Source of the DNA: Daphnia carinata
Taxonomy: Eukaryota; Arthropoda; Branchiopoda; Diplostraca; Daphniidae
Length of the DNA stretch: 64,000 nucleotides
Assembly: GCF_022539665.2 (NCBI RefSeq)
Contig: NW_026712515.1
Span: 1-64,000, forward strand
Direction: 5' to 3'
A model generated the notes under the pieces. The model searched no databases. It saw nothing but the letters and a program-made list of their open reading frames with translations, and had not been told where the DNA came from. The position numbers were made by a program, and so were the translations under genes. Below are positions 13,881 to 25,042 of the stretch, one piece after another. Position 1 is the stretch's first letter; every line of letters starts with the position of its first letter.

Positions 13881-16800
13881 GTGTTATAGAATCAGTTTCA
13901 ATATCTACATTCAAACAGCATCAAATATACGTGTATTCAATGTGAATATAGTGTAATACAGTGAGTTTCAATATCTACATTCAAACAGCATGAAATATAC
14001 GTTTATTCAATGTGAATATAGTGTTATAGAATCAGTTTCAATATCTACATTCAAACAGCATGAAATATACGTGTATTCAATGTGAATATAGTGTTATAGA
14101 ATCAGTTTCAATATCTACATTCAAACAGCATCAAATATACGTGTATTCAATGTGAATATAGTGTAATACAGTGAGTTTCAATATCTACATTCAAACAGCA
14201 TGAAATATACGTTTATTCAATGTGAATATAGTGTTATAGAATCAGTTTCAATATCTACATTCAAACAGCATCAAATATACGTGTATTCAATGTGAATATA
14301 GTGTTATAGAATCAGTTTCAATATCTACATTCAAACAGCATCAAATATACGTGTATTCAATGTGAATATAGTGTTATAGAATCAGTTTCAATATCTACAT
14401 TCAAACAGCATCAAATATACGTGTATTCAATGTGAATATAGTGTTATACAATCAGTTTCAATATCTACATTCAAACAGCATCAAATATACGTGTATTCAA
14501 TGTGAATATAGTGTTATAGAATCAGTTTCAATATCTACATTCAAACAGCATCAAATATACGTGTATTCAATGTGAATATAGTGTTATAGAATCAGTTTCA
14601 ATATCTACATTCAAACAGCATCAAATATACGTGTATTCAATGTGAATATAGTGTTATAGAATCAGTTTCAATATCTACATTCAAACAGCATCAAATATAC
14701 GTGTATTCAATGTGAATATAGTGTTATAGAATCAGTTTCAATATCTACATTCAAACAGCATCAAATATACGTGTATTCAATGTGAATATAGTGTTATAGA
14801 ATCAGTTTCAATATCTACATTCAAACAGCATCAAATATACGTGTATTCAATGTGAATATAGTGTTATAGAATCAGTTTCAATATCTACATTCAAACAGCA
14901 TGAAATATACGTGTATTCAATGTGAATATAGTGTTATAGAATCAGTTTCAATATCTACATTCAAACAGCATCAAATATACGTGTATTCAATGTGAATATA
15001 GTGTTATAGAATCAGTTTCAATATCTACATTCAAACAGCATGAAATATACGTGTATTCAATGTGAATATAGTGTTATAGAATCAGTTTCAATATCTACAT
15101 TCAAACAGCATCAAATATACGTGTATTCAATGTGAATATAGTGTTATAGAATCAGTTTCAATATCTACATTCAAACAGCATCAAATATACGTGTATTCAA
15201 TGTGAATATAGTGTTATAGAATCAGTTTCAATATCTACATTCAAACAGCATGAAATATACGTGTATTCAATGTGAATATAGTGTTATAGAATCAGTTTCA
15301 ATATCTACATTCAAACAGCATCAAATATACGTGTATTCAATGTGAATATAGTGTTATAGAATCAGTTTCAATATCTACATTCAAACAGCATCAAATATAC
15401 GTGTATTCAATGTGAATATAGTGTTATAGAATCAGTTTCAATATCTACATTCAAACAGCATCAAATATACGTGTATTCAATGTGAATATAGTGTTATAGA
15501 ATCAGTTTCAATATCTACATTCAAACAGCATCAAATATACGTGTATTCAATGTGAATATAGTGTTATAGAATCAGTTTCAATATCTACATTCAAACAGCA
15601 TCAAATATACGTGTATTCAATGTGAATATAGTGTTATAGAATCAGTTTCAATATCTACATTCAAACAGCATCAAATATACGTGTATTCAATGTGAATATA
15701 GTGTTATAGAATCAGTTTCAATATCTACATTCAAACAGCATCAAATATACGTGTATTCAATGTGAATATAGTGTTATAGAATCAGTTTCAATATCTACAT
15801 TCAAACAGCATCAAATATACGTGTATTCAATGTGAATATAGTGTTATAGAATCAGTTTCAATATCTACATTCAAACAGCATGAAATATACGTGTATTCAA
15901 TGTGAATATAGTGTTATAGAATCAGTTTCAATATCTACATTCAAACAGCATCAAATATACGTGTATTCAATGTGAATATAGTGTTATAGAATCAGTTTCA
16001 ATATCTACATTCAAACAGCATGAAATATACGTGTATTCAATGTGAATATAGTGTTATAGAATCAGTTTCAATATCTACATTCAAACAGCATCAAATATAC
16101 GTGTATTCAATGTGAATATAGTGTTATAGAATCAGTTTCAATATCTACATTCAAACAGCATCAAATATACGTGTATTCAATGTGAATATAGTGTTATAGA
16201 ATCAGTTTCAATATCTACATTCAAACAGCATCAAATATACGTGTATTCAATGTGAATATAGTGTTATAGAATCAGTTTCAATATCTACATTCAAACAGCA
16301 TGAAATATACGTTTATTCAATGTGAATATAGTGTTATAGAATCAGTTTCAATATCTACATTCAAACAGCATCAAATATACGTGTATTCAATGTGAATATA
16401 GTGTTATAGAATCAGTTTCAATATCTACATTCAAACAGCATCAAATATACGTGTATTCAATGTGAATATAGTGTAATAGAATCAGTTTCAATATCTACAT
16501 TCAAACAGCATCAAATATACGTGTATTCAATGTGAATATAGTGTTATAGAATCAGTTTCAATATCTACATTCAAACAGCATCAAATATACGTGTATTCAA
16601 TGTGAATATAGTGTTATAGAATCAGTTTCAATATCTACATTCAAACAGCATCAAATATACGTGTATTCAATGTGAATATAGTGTTATAGAATCAGTTTCA
16701 ATATCTACATTCAAACAGCATCAAATATACGTGTATTCAATGTGAATATAGTGTTATAGAATCAGTTTCAATATCTACATTCAAACAGCATCAAATATAC

Positions 16801-18821
16801 GTGTATTCAATGTGAATATAGTGTTATAGAATCAGTTTCAATATCTACATTCAAACAGCATGAAATATACGTGTATTCAATGTGAATATAGTGTTATAGA
16901 ATCAGTTTCAATATCTACATTCAAACAGCATGAAATATACGTGTATTCAATGTGAATATAGTGTTATAGAATCAGTTTCAATATCTACATTCAAACAGCA
17001 TCAAATATACGTGTATTCAATGTGAATATAGTGTTATAGAATCAGTTTCAATATCTACATTCAAACAGCATGAAATATACGTGTATTCAATGTGAATATA
17101 GTGTTATAGAATCAGTTTCAATATCTACATTCAAACAGCATCAAATATACGTGTATTCAATGTGAATATAGTGTTATAGAATCAGTTTCAATATCTACAT
17201 TCAAACAGCATGAAATATACGTGTATTCAATGTGAATATAGTGTTATAGAATCAGTTTCAATATCTACATTCAAACAGCATCAAATATACGTGTATTCAA
17301 TGTGAATATAGTGTTATAGAATCAGTTTCAATATCTACATTCAAACAGCATGAAATATACGTTTATTCAATGTGAATATAGTGTTATAGAATCAGTTTCA
17401 ATATCTACATTCAAACAGCATGAAATATACGTGTATTCAATGTGAATATAGTGTTATAGAATCAGTTTCAATATCTACATTCAAACAGCATCAAATATAC
17501 GTGTATTCAATGTGAATATAGTGTAAGACAGTGAGTTTCAATATCTACATTCAAACAGCATGAAATATACGTGTATTCAATGTGAATATAGTGTTATAGA
17601 ATCAGTTTCAATATCTACATCCAAACAGCATCAAATATACGTGTATTCAATGTGAATATAGTGTAATACAGTGAGTTTCAATATCTACATTCAAACAGCA
17701 TAAAATATACGTTTATTCAATGTGAATATAGTGTTATAGAATCAGTTTCAATATCTACATTCAAACAGCATGAAATATACGTGTATTCAATGTGAATATA
17801 GTGTTATAGAATCAGTTTCAATATCTACATTCAAACAGCATGAAATATACGTGTATTCAATGTGAATATAGTGTTATAGAATCAGTTTCAATATCTACAT
17901 TCAAACAGCATCAAATATACGTGTATTCAATGTGAATATAGTGTTATAGAATCAGTTTGAATATCTACATTCAAACAGCATCAAATATACGTGTATTCAA
18001 TGTGAATATAGTGTAATACAATGAGTTTCAATATCTACATTCAAACAGCATGAAATATACGTGTATTCAATGTGAATATAGTGTTATAGAATCAGTTTCA
18101 ATATCTACATTCAAACAGCATCAAATATACGTGTATTCAATGTGAATATAGTGTAATACAGTGAGTTTCAATATATACATTCAAACAGCATCAAATATAC
18201 GTGTATTCAATGTGAATATAGTGTTATAGAATCAGTTTCAATATCTACATTCAAACAGCATCAAATATACGTGTATTCAATGTGAATATAGTGTTATAGA
18301 ATCAGTTTCAATATCTACATTCAAACAGCATGAAATATACGTGTATTCAATGTGAATATAGTGTTATAGAATCAGTTTCAATATCTACATTCAAACAGCA
18401 TCAAATATACGTGTATTCAATGTGAATATAGTGTAATACAGTGAGTTTCAATATCTACATTCAAACAGCATGAAATATACGGGTATTCGATGTGAATATA
18501 GTGTTATAGAAGCAGTTTCAATATCTACATTCAAACAGCATCAAATATACGTGTATTCAATGTGAATATAGTGTAATACAGTGAGTTTCAATATCTACAT
18601 TCAAACAGCATCAAATATACGTGTATTCAATGTGAATATAGTGTTATAGAATCAGTTTCAATATCTACCTTCAAACAGCATCAAATATACGTGTATTCAA
18701 TGTGAATATAGTGTTATAGAATCAGCTTAAATATCTACATTCAAACAGTATCAAATATACGTGTATTCAATGTGAATATAGTGTTATAGAATCAGTTTCA
18801 ATATCTACCTTCAAACAGCAT
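13881..18821. repeat. 70-bp satellite array, block 1b
   Basis: About 70 copies of the same monomer in the same orientation. It is richer than block 1a in the G variant (CAGCATGAAAT) and in a compound variant in which a TAATACAGTGAG end is followed by GAAATATACGTTTATT in the next unit (for example 13950-14010 and 14160-14220). It stops at 18821 in the CAGCAT phase of the monomer, directly against the Helitron-bounded insertion. Confidence 0.97.
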
Positions 18822-18824
18822 TTT

Positions 18825-18923
18825 CTACCTGGAAAAAGGTTCGACTACCTGAAAAAGGTTCGACTACCTGAAAAAAGGTTCGACTACCTGAAAAAAGGTT
18901 CGACTACCTGAAAAAAGGTTCGA
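18825..18923. repeat. Five-copy 19-20-bp tandem repeat at left edge
   Basis: Five units of CTACCTGAAAAAAGGTTCGA (the second is 19 bp, the others 20 bp) begin four bases after the satellite ends. Looser relatives in the same orientation lie near the other end of the insertion at about 38736-38790 and 38850-38917, each followed by a TTAACC-like or TTAGCC-like sequence. Confidence 0.9.
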
Positions 18924-20480
18924 CCTGCCTACGGCTCAGCTTAACCTTTTCCCGTTTTATGTTTTTCCTTTTTTTAATCATTTCCAATCACCAGATTCCG
19001 CATTTTAGCAATCCGTTTTCACCATCATTGACACATTGACGTCAGACGAAATTCAGCTACCAAACGACGTAGACAAAAACGTCCTGCTGTCATATTTTAA
19101 CTATGGTAAGCGATTTCTTATACCACAATTTTTTTCCAAAATTCAACATTTCTGTTTGTTTCAATATAATTTTCATTTAAACAGGTGATAATTCAGTTGC
19201 CAGTGGTTTCTTTTGATGTCTCTTGTTGTACTAGAAAATTTTTTTTTTCCCTGCTCATTTAAACAGGTAACATCCTACATTCAAATTTGTATAACTCATT
19301 TGCAGATATTAGCTTGCAACAAGTTCCATTACCCTCAAGTTAACGTTGTTCAACTTTTTCAACATTGTCCAGTTGAACGGGCTTGGCATTTCTAATTCAG
19401 TTTTATTTTTAGATGGGTCAATGTTTGTGTTGACTAATTGACTATTGCCTACATTCCAGAACGGCAGTGGCATCATCTGAAGTCAACAAATTTCTTTCGC
19501 TCACATTTGATCAACAAAAGGCAATGTCACCTTATACGTGCACAGCACTACTGGTCTACGATAGTAATCTTTTACATTAAGTTTAACAAAACATGTTTGC
19601 TTAAGGTATTCAACATGTATTTTTCATCAGGTACCTCAAACCTCCACATATAAACATTCAACAGGAACCTCCATCCTCACCCGCTCTTCACTTCCACTTC
19701 AGTTCTCCTTCAACAGGTGTTGATATGGTATGGTAAGCAATAGACTATGGTTTACGTTCTCAAAAAGTGTTGCTTCATCTGAATCACACAAATTTTCTAA
19801 TATTTACAGGTGAAATATTACTTGAGTTTCAATCTGCAAATTTTTCAAACACACTCTATTTGCAACTTTCACAGTGTAGTGCTACGTGAAGGAGGACTGC
19901 TGAGCAAAAAGTGTAATACCAGACTTACAGGTGACAAGCATACAGCAAATAACAATGACAGCATTACAGTAATACCACAACCAGTAATATAAAACAAGCA
20001 TCATTCAACCTTTCATTGTTCATTTGTCAATAGGTACCTCATTGAAACGGTGACGCAAGGGCAAAAACAAAAAAAAACCTTAAAATACTTTAAAAAAACC
20101 TGCTGCTTCTTTGGTTCCGTTACATTTTAACAATGTTGGTGCAATACAGTGACAGGCTGCAGCTTGTATTGGAATATGAATTGGCAGTTTCTGAAATTTG
20201 CAAATTGTGTTCTAAAAGTGACTAATGCAGAACAAGCTGCACTCAGATGCTTGCTGCAAATTTCACAAACACAATTGGTTCCCAACTTTGTTTAGCCGTG
20301 AACAATGTGAGAAAACGATCGTTTACTAATTCAATTGTGGCCCATAAATCAGATACCGACGGAATAGTGCAAGTATTATAATTTCAAAGTAAAAAAAAAC
20401 CGTTTCAAATAATTCACAAACGCTTAGTTTTATTAGTCTGCTGTTACAAGGAACTACCGTTACAGAAAAGTCGCCTTTAT
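18924..20480. other. Non-coding stretch, left part of Helitron-bounded segment
   Basis: No convincing gene. The plus strand carries a series of pyrimidine-rich CAGGT or TAGGT sites at about 19185, 19265, 19625, 19714, 19807, 19928 and 20033, and ATGGTAAGC at about 19103 and 19730. They look like splice acceptors fused to donors, but no open frame links them. Short open stretches (about 60-70 codons) have no recognisable similarity. The 3' end of the coiled-coil gene lies just to the right. Confidence 0.5.
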
Positions 20481-21333
20481 TTACAATTTGGTTTCAGGTT
20501 TTTCAATTTTATCATCCATTTGTTCGAGTGCCACTCTCCTGCATGTGAGCAAATGTACGTGTTGCCGTGCTAAGCCTACCATCGTCTCCATAGCTGATGC
20601 GTGCATGAAAGCCCTAGGAAACAATGGTAATTTTGATTTAGAACATGCGATTCATATATGATTTTAATATACAACAATATAGGTTTTAGCTGCAAATATA
20701 CACGATAATTAAACATGATTTAATGCATACTTACTGTTTTGCAGCAGTTCTCGCTTCTGCTAATCTCTTCTCCATTTCCTTCATTAAACTGATGGCCTGG
20801 TTCTCTGGATACTTGCGATATCGCAGCAGTGCCGCTGCTTCCTTTTTTCTTTTTTCTTCGATGTTTTTCTTCTCCTTGATTTCCCTAAGTTTTTGTTCTA
20901 TTTCCCTGCTTTCACGATTGATTTTCCTCTTTTTTTCTAACAATTCCTTTTCGATCATACTACCTTCTTCTTCGTCATGGTGTTTATCTGTTTCTTCCTC
21001 TACTTTTCTCTTTTCTGTATTATTTTCATCTCCATCATTACCGGCTTCACCTACTTCTTTCTCTGCGATTCTCTGCTCCATCTTTCTTTCATCTTCACGC
21101 TCACTATCTCTGCCTACTTTTTCCTCTATGTTTTTCTTCCCGTCCCCCAGTGCAGCGACCGAAACTTGATTTTCTTCTTCTTCTTCTTCTTCTTCCATGA
21201 TCGTTTCAAAGACAGACACAACGACTTCTTCGTCAACGAGAGGCATTTGCGACAAAATGTGGTCTACACTATCATCGTCTGACTCCATGCTTTCTATTGA
21301 AGAAACTAGCTCTTGTGAATATGCTGACGCCAT
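20481..21333 (-). CDS. Two-exon gene for an acidic, coiled-coil protein of unknown function
   Basis: Not recognised. Exon 1 is 21333-20735 and starts ATGGCGTCAGC. It ends at a consensus donor (CA|GTAAGT). A 121-bp intron leads to an acceptor (CCTAG|GG), and exon 2 (20613-20481) stays in frame to TAA, giving 243 residues. The protein has an acidic N-terminus with a run of eight Glu (about residues 47-54), then a long Glu/Lys/Arg-rich stretch (about 65-195) typical of a coiled coil. Exon 2 encodes a tail beginning AFMHASAMETMVGLAR. An AATAAA (20481-20476) overlaps the stop codon. The start lies 58 bp from the terminal repeat of the nested CACTA element, so that insertion probably split its promoter or 5' UTR. 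It could be an accessory Helitron gene, captured host DNA or a host gene; the sequence does not decide. Confidence 0.6.
20614..20734 (-). other. Intron of the coiled-coil gene
   Basis: On the minus strand it begins GTAAGT and ends CCTAG. Removing it joins the two open frames in phase and yields a stop that coincides with an AATAAA. Without splicing, translation would stop immediately at the donor (TAA). Confidence 0.65.
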
Positions 21334-21390
21334 TAATCCACTTTGACAACTTTTACTGGTGTGCTTGATTGAAAAAGAAATACAACGCGG

Positions 21391-21406
21391 CTACCCACAT
21401 AGCACA
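21391..21406 (+). repeat. Left terminal inverted repeat of CACTA-like element
   Basis: CTACCCACATAGCACA is the exact reverse complement of 30575-30590. Similarity fades after 16 bp (TCTC versus ATTC). Confidence 0.9.
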
Positions 21407-22008
21407 TCTCTGCCGTCGGATGTCCGACTGGGATCCGAACATCCGTTAGATATCCTGTGCCATATCGGGTTGTTCCATGGATGTCCGTCGGCTATTAGAA
21501 TTTGAAGCCCGGTGGAGGTGCCAAAACAAAATCCTGAGGACGTCCCTACAACAGCAAATAGGAGTTCAAATATTTTTTCTTTTTTCTAAATAAACGTTGT
21601 TAAAAAAAATTTAAACCATGTTTTAAATCGTTTTCGAAAAGGATTTAATATATAATGTAATAAAAATGTCCGTTATAAAATTGAACTCTCGTAGAAAAAA
21701 TTTTTTTATTAAAAATTAGACCACGGCAAATGACATGATAAAATGTTAAACACATTACGTAACACATTGTTTTTGATCGGATTGCTGCATACTAGCCTGT
21801 TAATTTATTGACAAAATAATAATTGTTAAGTTAGTATTACTACTGTAAGAATTAGTTGCTTTTTTTAGTTTCTTTTTTCAATGCGTTGGGATGCAATGGA
21901 TTAAACTCATTAAAAAAAATAGAGAATGAAAAAAAGAGTAAATCAAGAGTTGAGCAGGAGAGAGAGCGGCTGACTGGACTAGGGGATCTTCAGTATAGGT
22001 GCGTTGAT
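21407..22008. promoter_or_regulatory. Left subterminal region with GGATGTCC-type repeats
   Basis: Motifs matching GGATGTCC or its complement, or the close form GGACGTCC, occur at about 21418 (CGGATGTCCGA), 21438 (AACATCCG), 21478 (TGGATGTCCGTC) and 21538 (AGGACGTCCCT). The same motif family recurs near the right end, so these are candidate transposase-binding sites. From about 21560 to 22008 the sequence is AT-rich with no gene signal. Confidence 0.65.
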
Positions 22009-23450
22009 TCACATGCCTTGTGGTAAAGCGACAGACTGCTGCCCATCGGCCACATCCTGGACCAGTCGATTCAATTCGGGAGCTTCTTTCAAAGCTACCA
22101 GAGTTGCGGCCAAATCTTCTGGATCCAACAATCCCGGTAGTGTCACGGAATCGCTCAACGCCGACAAAGGGTAGCCATCGCCATTGTCCGAACAACTGAA
22201 CGAAAGATCGGAATCCATATTGGTTACGGCTGCATTCAAAATAAATTAATTACAATAACACTTCCAATCCAAAGAAGGTCAGATAAACATACCAGAATTA
22301 GATCCTTGAAAATGAATTTGGGAAAAATTGGCGGAAGAAGGATCTTGTAAAGCTTCCGCACCTAATCTATCTAGGCATGGAGCCAATTCCTGATGATTAT
22401 TGGCGTAAACCTCGCTAATGATTTCGTTGAAGCTTTCCAATTCCTGTTGGGCAGCATCGAGCTGAACGAAGCCCTCCGTTCCTGCATCGCCTTTGGGTAC
22501 AAGAGGATCAGTTACGTAAAAAAAAAATACAATTCTCTTTTGATTTGAATTCACCATTGTTGGCATTCGAATTGAAATCGTTCCATTCGGCGGGTACGGG
22601 CGTGGCCGTGTAGCTGTACGGGCTGCTGGTGGCGGATGCGTTGTACGTGGAATTCCTGCTGCCGCAAGCGAAGGGCGTGCTGGGTTGCGACGCGGTCGCA
22701 TAGCCTTGTCCAACTACCATACGACCGTACGAGACATGACTTACAGTGGGGTTGCGATCAGTTTCATATCTGGTGATACCTTGAGACTGGAATTGCTGGA
22801 ACATGCGGTGAGGCGGGACAGACTGTGAGCGATTCATGACCGAGTCATTGACAATGCTCGGAGCTGAATCTAGAAGACCCTCGATCTCTTGGGCGAGTGG
22901 GTCGCTACCCCATAGATGTGGCACAGCATTGTTAAGCGTGGTCTGGACTAGGCCGGAAGCGGATATTTGGTGAGGACTCAAACCCAGAACTACGCTGGCC
23001 GAAACATGGCGTTGACGCAAATCTTGGCAGATGCGCTCACTTCCTCTTGGTTCCGTCTAATATGTGGGGGAGCAATTTTAGGTATGACGTCATATATGAA
23101 TAAACGTGTTTTGTTTTTTTTACCTGTTGCGGGAAGGATTGAACGAGAAGCGACAGAGGTGCGGATCGAGGCAATGAAGGTGATCCACAGGAACTGTGAC
23201 GTGAGCGCACAGAGGCATTAAACAGTCCATCTTGACCGTGATTCATCAGAGAAGGCGTTGCATATGGCGTGTGACGGACTGTAATTGAGGCTCCGGATCA
23301 GTGACGAACTCGATTGACCAGCAGATTAGAGGCTGAATTATGGCGCGATCGGTTAACCGATATCGGCGTATTGAGCGGCGATACAAAAGCCGAATCGTTG
23401 CTGACGCTACTGGCCTCTGTAACGAAAGAAGTCGGGGTGTCCATGGTCAT
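22009..23450 (-). pseudogene. Captured transcription-factor-like gene fragment (possibly RFX7-like), one nonsense codon
   Basis: Four exons with good splice sites: 23450-23124, 23056-22555, 22490-22293 and 22229-22009. They join in phase (416 codons including TGA). The only break is an in-frame TGA at 23300-23298; flanking codons read NRVRH-stop-SGASIT, so a CGA-to-TGA change is likely. The product is rich in Ser, Pro, Asn and Gln with a hydrophobic-acidic C-terminus containing PGLLDPEDLAATL. Motifs such as SRHNSAS, RSQSVPPHRM, TPVPAEWNDF and the LDP-type tail recall, from memory, the C-terminal half of RFX7-class factors. That identification is tentative. No DNA-binding domain is present in the window, so this is a 3' portion of a gene. 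It lies inside the CACTA element, immediately downstream of a transportin fragment on the same strand. Introns are retained, so capture was from genomic DNA. Confidence 0.5.
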
Positions 23451-23509
23451 GGCCAAAAATTCATTTTTTTAACGTTTTTCTTTCTTTTTCCAGCTGAAAT
23501 CGGATAGCG

Positions 23510-23795
23510 GATAGCGCCGTAAATAATCAGTAAGTTCTTATGCTGATATTTGCTAAAAGCGTAGACAACCGTTTCCAGAATAAAGCCCAAGTAAGGTACT
23601 AATTCTGTGCATGCTTCTTCCTCAAGAGTGGATAAAGCTGAACAAGCTGCCTGTTTAACTTGCTTGTTGCCATTCAGGATCCGTTTCAGCAACTGTAGAA
23701 TATTTTAAAAATTTAAAGGATAAAACTAGAGAAATTTTTTATTAATTGTAGCAACCTCAGTCATTAGCGGTTTTACACAGTGATCGTGTGGTTGT
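23510..23795 (-). pseudogene. TNPO1: Captured transportin (karyopherin beta-2) fragment, two partial exons
   Basis: Exon B (23692-23510, 61 codons) begins [20 protein letters not shown] and continues through [13 protein letters not shown] and [16 protein letters not shown], which matches a highly conserved HEAT-repeat stretch of transportin, the M9-NLS nuclear import receptor. Upstream, exon A ends QPHDHCVKPLMTE at 23756 and is joined by a 63-bp intron (GT at 23755, CAG ending at 23693); that is the correct preceding transportin sequence. Similarity stops upstream of about 23795, where a CAACTCAAACAA-type duplication occurs, and downstream at YGAI, where the next exon is replaced by about 60 bp leading into the RFX7-like fragment. 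It is far too short for a receptor of about 900 residues and must be a fragment. Confidence 0.8.
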
Positions 23796-24011
23796 TTGAG
23801 TTGTTCCAAGAATTGTTTGAGTTGTTTGATGAAAACGAGGAATATTAGGTAACCATTTACCACCAAGAATCCCATCGATACCTTAAAAAAGAACAAGTAA
23901 GTATTTACTGAAACGTATATGTTAATGAAACTGTTCGTTGAACTCACCAATTGTGTGGAGTGCAAATTTCTGCTTCATTTTGGGATTATTTTGGCTCGGG
24001 GAGCCACAACA

Positions 24012-24359
24012 TCAATAATAGGAATACAAAATATCTTTTGGGCCCTAATTAAACCAAACAGCTTTAAAAGGTATTTTTAAATGATATTAATACAGGCATA
24101 TTGAATGGAACGTTACCTCCAAATAATGCACAATGTTTAAAAATACTTTTTCAATGGCAATTCTGAAGTGAACTTCTTCATCATTTGGAAGGGAGCAGTT
24201 GTAAATAATCCCATTCATCTCTAAGTATATACTGTCGACCTCTGATATCTAAATATAAGAAAAATGTTACGTTAAGCGAAATAAACTACTGTAAATGTTA
24301 ACTTGCCTGGTGTTCTTTTGCTGTTTCACTAGCGCAGACGTATCGTTAACACTCGCCAT
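24012..24359 (-). CDS. Candidate small spliced ORF of unknown function
   Basis: Three possible exons on the minus strand, 24359-24303, 24248-24117 and 24044-24012, join in frame into 73 codons starting MASVNDTSALVKQQ; the middle exon reads ISEVDSIYLEMNGIIYNCSL onward. Splice signals are GT/AG but the first donor (GTTAAC) is weak. I do not recognise the product. It may be the 5' portion of a further captured gene or the promoter-proximal exons of the chimeric transcript through the transportin and RFX7-like fragments. It sits at the edge of the divergent intergenic region facing the DUF4806 gene. Confidence 0.3.
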
Positions 24360-25042
24360 TCGTCAACTGAATCGAAGTTTAGCATCGACAGGTTACCCAA
24401 TGTTTGCCATATTTTTTTTGTTGTTTTTTTAAGTAATTCGCAATTATTATTTGAAACAGACTTTACAAACTTACAGTAATATTTAAACTATCTCCGTGTA
24501 AAAAACTGTTTCAATAAAGGAAGTTGTTCTATAAAAGGATTTTTGAGAAGAAACTATTCACCAGTGTTTAGGGAAAGACTACTAAAATGGCAAATAATGG
24601 TAGTTTCGACTTCCAAATTTTCGCATGCGGATTCAGAATTTCAGCCAGTCATTGTTGAGTTGTTTATGGTGAAGGTTATTGTTCGTGCCGTGCGTGTGCT
24701 GTTTCAGGATTTTTTTGTGTAACACTTAGTGAACTTCATCGCGTTAGAAACTTTTCTCGTTAGCGACTGATTTAGTGCTTCTGTTAACTGTGGGCTACTG
24801 CCGTCTTACGAATTAGTGTTAACAGTGTCGATCCCGATTGTTTTCTCTGCGTAAGTGCTTCTGTCGGACCTGTCCAGCGGTCCCCCCTGTTCCTGGCCGG
24901 CTGCCCGTTTGGTTCCTGCCCAGCGTCCCGCGCTGTTCCTGCCTAGCTGCCCGCGCTGTTCCTGCCTAGCTGCCCGCGCTGTTCCTGCCTAGCTGCCCGC
25001 CTCTGTTCCTACTGAGGCCCCTTCACATTTTGGATTATTCAT
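24360..25042 (+). promoter_or_regulatory. Divergent intergenic region and probable leader of the CACTA transcription unit
   Basis: No ORF. It separates minus-strand captured fragments from the plus-strand DUF4806/transposase unit. Its right half (about 24830-25015) is strikingly GC-rich for the window and contains a 23-bp tandem repeat just before the first ATG of the unit, so it is probably 5' UTR and promoter. No clear TATA box was assigned. Confidence 0.4.
24932..25004 (+). repeat. GC-rich 23-bp tandem repeat, about 3 copies
   Basis: The unit TGTTCCTGCCTAGCTGCCCG recurs at 23-bp spacing, with a degenerate relative before it (GGTTCCTGCCCAGCGTCCCG at about 24911). It is located about 40-110 bp upstream of the first start codon of the DUF4806 gene. 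Confidence 0.8.

Noticed and set aside
1-18821. CRISPR-like array
   Set aside because: Units are contiguous 70-bp monomers with no unique spacers, in a eukaryotic setting.
20723-21282. Plus-strand ORFs rich in Phe/Ser opposite the coiled-coil gene
   Set aside because: They are the mirror of Glu/Lys-rich codons on the minus strand; the minus strand has consistent splice and polyA signals.
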